A program made the translations under genes and the position numbers. A stretch of 64,000 nucleotides of DNA from Zoogloeaceae bacterium G21618-S1 (GTDB lineage Bacteria > Pseudomonadota > Gammaproteobacteria > Burkholderiales > Rhodocyclaceae). The notes below the pieces were generated by a model. The model worked only from the letters and a program-made list of their open reading frames with translations, made no database searches and was not told the origin of the DNA. Positions 57,250 through 64,000 of this stretch are shown piece by piece (within the stretch, counting starts at the first letter, position 1; every line of letters begins with the position of its first letter). The DNA lies in the NCBI GenBank assembly GCA_027214125.1, contig JAPWHF010000001.1, positions 1-64,000 on the forward strand, read 5' to 3'.

Positions 57250-58766
57250 GGATCGTATTCGAACTGAAACAGCTCGACGCTGGACGTCTGCATGTCCAGA
57301 CTCAACAAGCGGCCTTGTGCCACATAGATGCGCTCGGCCTCATGCACCAGCAAGAAACGGCGCGAGCGATAGGCCCCGGCTGGCGCCAGAATCGCCTGAT
57401 GCCGCCGCACGGCGGCCACTGGAGGCAGCACCAGCGCCGGCACCATCTCGCCCGGCCCCTCGCCACCCCGGAAACCGATCCGCACCGGCGTAGCCGCCGA
57501 GCTGATGGTCTGCAGGCCCAGCTCGACTTGCGTGGGCGAATCGGAACGCACCCAGCGAACCACACAAATTGACCAGGCGCTGTCAGTGGCTCGACGCACC
57601 GCCATCGCCATGCCGGCTGACAGCGAGCCGGTATTGGCCTCGATACTCATGATTGCGTAGCCACCCGGGCTCTCGTTGACCACCCGCCAGTTGAGAATCT
57701 CAGCAGCCTGCTCGCCGGCATGCTTGAGCTTCCAGATCGAACGCAGCCCAACACAGACTTCGACCTCATACTGGCAACGTCGGCGCAATTGCTCACGACG
57801 CGGCGGCATCGCCCAGCGTTCGCGCAGGCAGCGCAACAGCTTGGAAATTTCGCCGGGGGGCAGGCCGGCCGGCAACTCGGGCAGATCGGCCCCGGGCACC
57901 ACCTCGCCGCCGCCATCGAGCGCGGCCTCCAGACGCTCCAGATGCCCAGTGGCGCCTCGCGCCAGTTCGGCTGCAGAAAAATACAGCATGCCATCCACGG
58001 GCGGCGGCGCGCGGCGCACCATGGCGATCGGGCCCACGTCCTGCGCCGGGTCGATCCAGTAGTCCCAGGTTTCGATATCGGTGCGAGGATTGGGCGAAAG
58101 TTCGGAACGCCAGGCGCACTGTTCAAGATAACGCACCGTCCAGTCCAGCTCGCGCGCGGTGAGTGCTTCAGGCTGCGCTGCGGCCAATGCCAGCAAGCGC
58201 TTATAGGCGGCCTGCACCTGGCCGCGCGGGATCTCGGCCGGCAATGCCGCCGAACCGGCCGCGATCGCGGCATTGCCAAAAATACGATGTGCCTCGCTCC
58301 ACAAGCCCGCCCGCGGCGTGGCGCCTTTCATGCCGGCCAGCCACAAAACATCGCCCAGCAGCGTCAGCGCCTGCGTCGCCAGCACCTCGGGGCGACGTCT
58401 CTGTGTCACGACGCCAGGGCCCAGGTCAGCCATTACCCGCTCATAGCCAGTGGCCAGCACGAGACAAATGCTCTCGAGCCGACTCACGGCATTGAAGATT
58501 TTTGAGGGCAACGGCAGCGCGCGTTCGACCAGCCGGGGCACCAGCACCTCGCGCACGTCGCGCACACGCATGAAAAACAACTCGACGCCCCGATGCAACT
58601 GAATGGGCGTCAGTTCGGCGCGCATCAATTCGTCGAGCTTGTCCGACAGCTCCTGCAAGCCCTCGACCGGGTCGTCAGCGGGCTCGCCGGCCAACCAGGC
58701 GAGGACTGACGCTGCGGGTCCGGCATCCTGCATGAGAGGTTCTGACATGAGTCGCGGGCTCGTCAT
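57237..58766 (-). CDS. large protein with a C-terminal PilZ-like domain
   Basis: A 509-residue cytoplasmic protein that I do not recognise as a named family. The N-terminal 320 residues are mainly helical. A C-terminal part of about 170 residues looks PilZ-like: RREQLRRR (RxxxR-like, about 323-330) and NESPGG (NxSxxG, about 364-369), with beta-strand-rich sequence between and after. It may bind c-di-GMP, but the first motif is in a loose context. The Shine-Dalgarno sequence is weak and two further Met codons lie 6 and 11 codons in. It diverges from pyrF and overlaps yihY tail to tail. Confidence 0.75.
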   Translation of the reverse strand: MTSPRLMSEPLMQDAGPAASVLAWLAGEPADDPVEGLQELSDKLDELMRAELTPIQLHRGVELFFMRVRDVREVLVPRLVERALPLPSKIFNAVSRLESICLVLATGYERVMADLGPGVVTQRRRPEVLATQALTLLGDVLWLAGMKGATPRAGLWSEAHRIFGNAAIAAGSAALPAEIPRGQVQAAYKRLLALAAAQPEALTARELDWTVRYLEQCAWRSELSPNPRTDIETWDYWIDPAQDVGPIAMVRRAPPPVDGMLYFSAAELARGATGHLERLEAALDGGGEVVPGADLPELPAGLPPGEISKLLRCLRERWAMPPRREQLRRRCQYEVEVCVGLRSIWKLKHAGEQAAEILNWRVVNESPGGYAIMSIEANTGSLSAGMAMAVRRATDSAWSICVVRWVRSDSPTQVELGLQTISSAATPVRIGFRGGEGPGEMVPALVLPPVAAVRRHQAILAPAGAYRSRRFLLVHEAERIYVAQGRLLSLDMQTSSVELFQFEYDPYPL

Positions 58767-58893
58767 TGATCCGATTCGTTTGCCATTCTAATGAAGAAAC
58801 GCCCAGTTCTGGCACAATGCCGGCTACTCGCCTCGACCAGATGCCCCAAGAGACGGGATAATTAGTGCTACTTTCCCATTGACTGCCACCACA

Positions 58894-59631
58894 ATGCAAA
58901 CATCCGCGCCAGATTACCGCTCCTCCAAGGCCATCACACCCGCCGACCGACTGATCATGGCGCTCGACGTCGCCGACGCCGCCACCGCCCGTGAGCTGGT
59001 CGAACGGCTCGAAAACAGTGTCACCTTCTACAAGATCGGCCTTGAGCTGTTCATGACCAGCGGTTACTTTGACCTGCTGGACTGGCTGGTGGCGCGCGAC
59101 AAGAAAGTTTTTGTCGACCTGAAATTTTTTGACGTCCCCGAAACTGTACGCTCCGCCATCCGCTCGCTGTCCGGCAGCGGCGCCACGCTGGCGACCATTC
59201 ACGGCAACCAGTCGATCATGGACGCGGCGGTCAAGGACAAGGGCGACCTCAAAGTGCTCGCTGTCACCGCGTTGACCAGCCTCGACCAGGGCGACCTGAA
59301 CGACCTCGGCTTTCAGTGCAATGTAAACGAGCTTGTCCTGTCCCGCGCCCGTCGCGCGCTTGAGACCGGCATCGACGGCATTGTCTCCTCCGGGCTCGAA
59401 GCGCCGATGATCCGCCGCGAGCTGGGCGATCGTCTGCTGGTGGTCACGCCGGGCATCCGCCCGGTGGAGAACCGGCCGGCCGACGACCAGAAGCGCACGG
59501 TCGATGTCGCCCAGGCATTTCACAACGGCGCCGACTACATCGTGGTTGGCCGCCCCATCCGTCAGGCCGCCGATCCGCTGGCCGCCGCCCGGGCCATTCA
59601 GCAAACCATCGCGGAAGTCTTTCCGTCGTAA
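58894..59631 (+). CDS. pyrF: orotidine 5'-phosphate decarboxylase
   Basis: A 245-residue enzyme of the last UMP-synthesis step. The catalytic Lys/Asp array reads KKVFVDLKFFDVPETV and the substrate lysine is in TFYKIGLEL. The phosphate-binding end is ADYIVVGRPI. It is the E. coli-type short family. ATG at 58894 is chosen over a TTG five codons upstream; neither has a clear Shine-Dalgarno sequence. Confidence 0.96.
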   Translation: MQTSAPDYRSSKAITPADRLIMALDVADAATARELVERLENSVTFYKIGLELFMTSGYFDLLDWLVARDKKVFVDLKFFDVPETVRSAIRSLSGSGATLATIHGNQSIMDAAVKDKGDLKVLAVTALTSLDQGDLNDLGFQCNVNELVLSRARRALETGIDGIVSSGLEAPMIRRELGDRLLVVTPGIRPVENRPADDQKRTVDVAQAFHNGADYIVVGRPIRQAADPLAAARAIQQTIAEVFPS

Positions 59632-59643
59632 GCCCCAAAGAGA

Positions 59644-59672
59644 TTGTTTTCCTTGGGGAAATCGCTTAAAAT
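59644..59672 (+). promoter_or_regulatory. rpsP: sigma-70 promoter of the rpsP operon
   Basis: TTGTTT, 17 bases, TAAAAT, 40 bases before the rpsP ATG. Strong match and spacing for a ribosomal protein operon. Confidence 0.8.
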
Positions 59673-59712
59673 TCCGCCCTTTTCTCGATTCATTAGTCAG
59701 GACGAACACAAC

Positions 59713-59961
59713 ATGGTGGTTATTCGCCTTGCCCGCAGCGGCGCCAAGAAGCGCCCGTTTTACAACATCGTTGCCGCCGATTCGCGTAATCGCCGCGACG
59801 GCCGCTTCATCGAGCGCGTTGGTTTCTACAACCCGATGGCACCGGAAGCCGTTCAGGGCCTGGTGATCGACACCGAGCGTCTGGCGCACTGGCAGCAACA
59901 CGGCGCCCAGCTGTCCCCGACGGTTGCCCGTCTGGTCAAGCAAGCCGCCAAGGCCGCCTGA
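59713..59961 (+). CDS. rpsP: 30S ribosomal protein S16
   Basis: 82 residues, standard for bS16. [20 protein letters not shown] at the start and [13 protein letters not shown] are diagnostic. It is the first gene of the conserved rpsP-rimM-trmD-rplS operon. The ATG is fixed by the family N-terminus; the frame is open upstream through the promoter. Confidence 0.98.
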   Translation: MVVIRLARSGAKKRPFYNIVAADSRNRRDGRFIERVGFYNPMAPEAVQGLVIDTERLAHWQQHGAQLSPTVARLVKQAAKAA

Positions 59962-59984
59962 ACGACAGCATCGGAGAGCATCCG

Positions 59985-60491
59985 ATGATCATACTGGGGC
60001 GCATCGTCGCCCCTTTTGGTGTCCAGGGCTGGGTCAAGCTTCATCCTTTCGGGGATGACCCCCTGTCCTGGAAAAAGATGCCGCAATGGTGGCTCTCGCC
60101 AGATGACACCGCCGAGGCGCCGGCCTGGAAAGCCTACAAGCTGGCCGGTTGCCGAGCACACGGAAAGGGCTGGATCGCTGCATTCGAGGGCGTTGCAGAT
60201 CGTACCGGCGCGGAAGCGCTGACGCGGCAATACATCGCCGCGCCGCGTGAAGCCATGCCGGCGACCGACAGCAACGAGTACTACTGGGGCGATCTGATCG
60301 GCCTGCAGGTTGAGAATGAAGCGGGCGAGCCCCTGGGCACCGTCACTTCCCTGCTCTCGGCCGGCGCGCATGATGTGCTCCAGATCGCCGACGGCGAAGA
60401 CGAACATCTGATTCCCTTCGTTGCCGCGTATGTCCTCGATGTCGATCTTGCTGAAAAGCGGATTCGGGTCGTTTGGCAGAAGGATTGGTAA
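59985..60491 (+). CDS. rimM: 16S rRNA processing protein RimM
   Basis: 168 residues. The RimM N-terminal beta-barrel ([20 protein letters not shown]) and PRC-barrel C-terminal domain ([20 protein letters not shown]) are present. It binds S19 and helps 30S maturation. It lies 23 bases after rpsP and 4 bases before trmD. GGAGA precedes the ATG. Confidence 0.97.
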   Translation: MIILGRIVAPFGVQGWVKLHPFGDDPLSWKKMPQWWLSPDDTAEAPAWKAYKLAGCRAHGKGWIAAFEGVADRTGAEALTRQYIAAPREAMPATDSNEYYWGDLIGLQVENEAGEPLGTVTSLLSAGAHDVLQIADGEDEHLIPFVAAYVLDVDLAEKRIRVVWQKDW

Positions 60492-60495
60492 GCGG

Positions 60496-61284
60496 GTGCG
60501 TCGATACGACGTCATCACCCTGTTTCCGGAGATGTTCTCCGCGCTGACAGGCAGTGGCATCAGCCGACGCGCCCAGGAACGCAGCCTTTACGCGCTGCAA
60601 TGCTGGAATCCGCGCGACTTTGCGCACGATGTACACCGCACGGTGGATGACCGGCCTTATGGCGGTGGCCCCGGCATGGTGATGCAGGCGCCGCCACTGG
60701 AAGCGGCCATTGCGGCGGCCGGCACGGCGCAGCAAGAAGCGCTCGGCCAGGCCGGACGCGTGATCTATCTGTCCCCCCAGGGGCGACCGCTCGATCACGC
60801 CAAGGTGATGGAATTGGTACAGACGCCGACACTGACACTGTTGTGCGGGCGTTATGAAGGGGTTGATCAACGCTTGATCGACCACTGTGTGGATGAAGAA
60901 ATATCGCTGGGCGACTTTGTGTTGTCCGGCGGCGAACTGCCGGCGATGGTGCTGCTCGACGCCATCATCCGTCAGTTGCCCGGGGCGCTGAACGATGCGG
61001 ACTCGGCAGTCGAAGACTCGTTTGTTGATGGTCTGCTCGATTGCCCGCACTACACCCGCCCCGAGGTGGATGTCCACGGCCAGGCCGTGCCGCCCGTGCT
61101 GCTGTCGGGAAACCACGCCGAGATCCGGCGCTGGCGACTCAAGATGGCGCTGGGGCGCACCTGGCTGCGGCGACCGGAATTGCTGGCTCAGCGCAAGCTG
61201 GGCCGTAACGAGATGAAACTGCTTGAAGCTTTCAAGCAGGATCATGAGGCGGCCTCCCCGACGCTGTCGGACGAGGTCGAATGA
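60496..61284 (+). CDS. trmD: tRNA (guanine-37-N1)-methyltransferase
   Basis: A 262-residue SPOUT-class methyltransferase that makes m1G37 and prevents frameshifting. The trefoil-knot SAM site includes [36 protein letters not shown] and [20 protein letters not shown]. The GTG start four bases after rimM gives the family N-terminus (V)[13 protein letters not shown]; the frame is open further upstream within rimM. Confidence 0.96.
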   Translation: MRRYDVITLFPEMFSALTGSGISRRAQERSLYALQCWNPRDFAHDVHRTVDDRPYGGGPGMVMQAPPLEAAIAAAGTAQQEALGQAGRVIYLSPQGRPLDHAKVMELVQTPTLTLLCGRYEGVDQRLIDHCVDEEISLGDFVLSGGELPAMVLLDAIIRQLPGALNDADSAVEDSFVDGLLDCPHYTRPEVDVHGQAVPPVLLSGNHAEIRRWRLKMALGRTWLRRPELLAQRKLGRNEMKLLEAFKQDHEAASPTLSDEVE

Positions 61285-61363
61285 AAAAACGCATGCATCA
61301 GGTGGCGACCTGCTCTGCCTGCAAGGCCACAGGCCATCGCGAACTGACCAAGGAGTCACGCAC

Positions 61364-61735
61364 ATGAATCTGATCGAACAACTCGAGCAAGAAGAAATTG
61401 CTCGCCTGACCGAAAACAAGACCCTCCCCGATTTCGCCCCGGGCGACACCGTGGTGGTTCAGGTGAAGGTCAAGGAAGGTACGCGTGAGCGTCTTCAGGC
61501 ATACGAAGGCGTGGTTATCGCCAAACGCAACCGTGGTCTCAACTCCAACTTCATCGTGCGCAAGATTTCGTCCGGTGAAGGCGTTGAGCGCACGTTCCAG
61601 ACCTACTCGCCGCTGGTCGCCAGCGTTGAAGTGAAGCGTCGTGGCGATGTGCGCCGCGCCAAGCTTTACTACCTGCGCGGTCGTACCGGCAAATCGGCAC
61701 GTATCAAGGAAAAGCTCACCCGCAAGAAGGGCTGA
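61364..61735 (+). CDS. rplS: 50S ribosomal protein L19
   Basis: 123 residues, standard for bL19. Diagnostic segments are [39 protein letters not shown] and [26 protein letters not shown] lies eight bases before the ATG. It ends the operon before a strong terminator. Confidence 0.98.
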   Translation: MNLIEQLEQEEIARLTENKTLPDFAPGDTVVVQVKVKEGTRERLQAYEGVVIAKRNRGLNSNFIVRKISSGEGVERTFQTYSPLVASVEVKRRGDVRRAKLYYLRGRTGKSARIKEKLTRKKG

Positions 61736-61758
61736 TCCTGGTAGTCGCTGGAAAAGAG

Positions 61759-61786
61759 AACGGGACCTTCGCGGTCCCGTTTTTTT
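61759..61786 (+). terminator. intrinsic terminator of the rpsP-rplS operon
   Basis: AACGGGACC (61759-61767), a 5-base loop, GGTCCCGTT, then a run of T: a perfect nine-base-pair stem. It sits 23 bases after the rplS stop. On the other strand it lies downstream of lptG and may serve both. Confidence 0.93.
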
Positions 61787-61813
61787 ATGTCAGGCCCAAC
61801 GGCGCTACGCCGA

Positions 61814-62887
61814 TCAGCGCCGATCAACACCATGCAGCATGACCGCCGCCGCGATCAGGAAGAGCGTACTCGGCGCCAGTGCCGCCACCGCCGGCGGCCA
61901 GGCGTTGATCACGCCCAGGTTCGAGAACAATCCGTTGAGCAGATGGAAGGCGACGCCGAGCATGATGCCGGCGAACACTTTCACACTGACGCCACCCATG
62001 CGGTCATGGGTGTAGGCGAAGGGCAGCGCCAGCGCCATCATCACGAGCACGGCAAAGGGATAGACAATCTTCTTCCACAAGGCGATCTCGTAACGGTCGG
62101 TCTTTTGGTTGTTGTCGATCAGATGGCGCAAATAGGCGTACAAAGTCGTCACCGACATGCGCTCGGGTGTCACCATCAGCACACTGAGCACTTCGGGCGT
62201 GAGCTCGGACGCCCACGACAACTCGTCGAGCGTCGCGACCCGCGTGCGATCGGCCTCGAAAATGGTCTGTGCGATGTCGGTCAGGCGCCAGCCGGCCCCC
62301 TCGACAAACAGGCCATGCTTGGCGTCGCTGATAGTCCGCAGCGTGAGCTTGTCGTCAAACTCATAGATGCGGATGCCCTGCAACTCGCGCTGCGGCGTCA
62401 GTGACTGCACGTTGATGAAGCGATGACCATCCCGCACCCACAGCCCCGAGCGCAACTCGTTCGACACGGTCGATCCGGTGGCGGTCAGTCGCCATTGCTG
62501 TGCGGCCTTTTCGGCGGGCGGCGCGACGTATTCGCCGAACACGAAGGTCAGCACGACAAAGAGCGAGCCAATCAATGACAACTCGCGCAGCAAGCGCGAG
62601 GTCGACAAGCCGGACGCCCGCATGACGGTAATTTCGGAGTGCCGCGCCAGCGTGGTCAGGGCAAACAGGCTGCCGATCAGCACCGCAATCGGCATCAACT
62701 CATACACCCGGCCAGGCAGAATCAGCGCCACGTAGACCAGCGCGTGGTGCACCTGGTAGCCGTCCTTGCCGATCGAGTCGAGTTCATTGATGAAGTCGAA
62801 GAAGGCGAACAGCCCGAGGAAGGCCAGCAGCACCATGAAGGTGGCGCCGATGATTTCCCGTGCGAGATAGCGGCGAAGAATACGCAT
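61814..62887 (-). CDS. lptG: LPS export ABC transporter permease LptG
   Basis: 357 residues with three helices at each end and a periplasmic beta-jellyroll between. The N-terminal RRYLAREIIGATFMVLLAFL and TVMRASGLSTSRLL, and the C-terminal RMGGVSVKVFAGIMLGVAFH, mark the LptF/LptG family. LptG with LptF and LptB extracts lipopolysaccharide from the inner membrane. It overlaps lptF by ATGA. Confidence 0.96.
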   Translation of the reverse strand: MRILRRYLAREIIGATFMVLLAFLGLFAFFDFINELDSIGKDGYQVHHALVYVALILPGRVYELMPIAVLIGSLFALTTLARHSEITVMRASGLSTSRLLRELSLIGSLFVVLTFVFGEYVAPPAEKAAQQWRLTATGSTVSNELRSGLWVRDGHRFINVQSLTPQRELQGIRIYEFDDKLTLRTISDAKHGLFVEGAGWRLTDIAQTIFEADRTRVATLDELSWASELTPEVLSVLMVTPERMSVTTLYAYLRHLIDNNQKTDRYEIALWKKIVYPFAVLVMMALALPFAYTHDRMGGVSVKVFAGIMLGVAFHLLNGLFSNLGVINAWPPAVAALAPSTLFLIAAAVMLHGVDRR

Positions 62888-63969
62888 CAGGCCGGCCGCC
62901 TCCGCCAGATCGAATACACCGCCAGACGGCGATAGAACAACGCGGCCAGCACCGCCACCATCACCAGATGCGGCGCCATGGCGCCGACCAAAAAGCTCAC
63001 CTTGCCCTGGGCAATCCAGGCCTGACTCACGCTGATGGCATTGCTATAGATGAGATAGGTCAGAATCGCCACGATCAGATTATTGGTACGCCCGGCCCGT
63101 GGGTTCACAAACGACAGCGGAATCGCCAGCAGGGCCAGAATCAAGGAGGCCATCGGCAGGCCCACCCGCGAGGCCAGCTCGCCGAGGTTGGCCGGATTCG
63201 GGTCATCCAGCAGCGTCTTGAGCGGCAGCATGCGATTGCGCACCGGCACATCGGTGGCGCCTTGTGCGGCCATCTGCAGGGTATAGCGGTCGAAACGCAT
63301 CACCCGATAGTCGGGCGAGCCCGGGGTGCCGTCATAGCGCCGGCCACGCTCGAGCACCACAAAGCGCTCACCGTTTTCGCCAGTGCGCAGGTAGCCCTCT
63401 TCGGCCACCATCACCCCCAGCTTGCCATCTTGCACCGAACTGACAAACACATTGCGCACCCGCCCATCCTCGCCAGCGCCGACTTCGACGAAAAACACCC
63501 GCCGTGCGCCCGCCGATTCGCGAAACACGCCCGGCGCGACGCGCGCCGCGTCATCCTGATTGTTCAGCCGTTCCTTGTACTCCACACTCTTGTATTGCGC
63601 CCAGGGCGCCAGCACCAGCGTAACGCCCGCAATGACCACCGCCACCGGCACGGCAAAGCGCAGCACGGGCGAGATCCAGCGGGTCAGCGGCACGCCCGCG
63701 GCGAACCACACCACCATCTCGGAGTCGCGATAGCTGCGGGACAAGCTCATCAAAACGGCGATGAAGACCGTCAAGGACAGCACGATCGGCAATTGCGCCA
63801 GGGCGCCAAAGCCGATCAGCGCCAGCACGGCATCGGACGGCACACGCCCACCCGCCGCCTGTCCGAGCAGGCGGATCAGCACCGTGGTCACCAAAATGGC
63901 GAACAGGGCCACGAACACCGCCATGGCGGTGTTGGCGAATTCTCGCTGAGCGGCGCGCAGAAAGATCAT
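62887..63969 (-). CDS. lptF: LPS export ABC transporter permease LptF
   Basis: A 360-residue YjgP/YjgQ-family permease with the same topology as LptG. Features are MIFLRAAQREFANTAMAVFV at the start, the coupling segment YRDSEMVVWFAAGVPLTRWI, a periplasmic domain, and three C-terminal helices. It partners LptG. Its start is 31 bases from the window edge; whatever diverges to the right is not visible. Confidence 0.96.
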   Translation of the reverse strand: MIFLRAAQREFANTAMAVFVALFAILVTTVLIRLLGQAAGGRVPSDAVLALIGFGALAQLPIVLSLTVFIAVLMSLSRSYRDSEMVVWFAAGVPLTRWISPVLRFAVPVAVVIAGVTLVLAPWAQYKSVEYKERLNNQDDAARVAPGVFRESAGARRVFFVEVGAGEDGRVRNVFVSSVQDGKLGVMVAEEGYLRTGENGERFVVLERGRRYDGTPGSPDYRVMRFDRYTLQMAAQGATDVPVRNRMLPLKTLLDDPNPANLGELASRVGLPMASLILALLAIPLSFVNPRAGRTNNLIVAILTYLIYSNAISVSQAWIAQGKVSFLVGAMAPHLVMVAVLAALFYRRLAVYSIWRRRPA

Positions 63970-64000
63970 TGCGCTAATGACGGTTGAATGATGGGGTGCA

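Overview
This window looks like ordinary chromosome of a GC-rich betaproteobacterium, most likely a denitrifying, motile member of the Rhodocyclales/Zoogloeaceae (Thauera/Azoarcus-like). The basis is the homodimeric-type aceEF, the ilvBHC-psd-pssA-leuA cluster, the rpsP-rimM-trmD-rplS operon, lptFG, nitric-oxide-reductase accessory genes, a polar-flagellum block and a PEP-CTERM protein. The assignment is inference from gene content and protein style. No database search was possible. I saw no insertion sequence, prophage, CRISPR array or rRNA.

Layout. 1-10.5 kb: the 3' end of a dihydrolipoyl dehydrogenase gene; a TetR / PEP-CTERM / PEP-synthase-like gene set on the minus strand; an Lrp-type regulator; aceE and aceF; then tRNA-Thr(UGU) and initiator tRNA-fMet on the minus strand with their own promoter and terminator. 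10.6-15.4 kb: a sensor kinase with an N-terminal receiver, its NarL-type regulator, a diguanylate cyclase and a HAD phosphatase. 15.5-24.6 kb: seven tightly packed genes that should make and attach a modified CDP-6-deoxyhexose, ending in a 1249-residue multi-module glycosyltransferase. 24.9-32.3 kb: three tandem short flagellin genes, then flaG, fliD, fliS, fliT, a FliK-like gene, a stand-alone FlhB C-terminal domain and a YcgR/PilZ brake. A chemoreceptor lies on the opposite strand. The sugar genes directly beside the flagellins suggest a flagellin glycosylation island.

34.7-39.8 kb: norE-norF-norQ-(small membrane protein)-(polyferredoxin)-norD behind an FNR/Dnr-like box. The catalytic genes norC and norB are absent from the window. 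40-47.9 kb, minus strand: housekeeping enzymes; a phosphonate/selenate-type ABC importer with its own promoter; and a four-gene sigma factor / DUF3619 / DUF3106 / RDD operon whose sigma gene appears to start at CTG. 48-55 kb: branched-chain amino acid genes (ilvB, ilvH, ilvC, leuA) interleaved with phospholipid genes (psd, pssA). A 31-codon leucine-rich open frame lies just before leuA. 55-64 kb: DUF2069, WrbA, YihY, a PilZ-like protein, pyrF, the S16 operon and LptG/LptF.

The most interesting regions are the glycan-flagellin island, the nor accessory cluster without norCB, the PEP-CTERM/PEP-synthase-like gene pair, the CTG-initiated sigma factor and the possible leuA leader. Most other genes are well-known housekeeping families.
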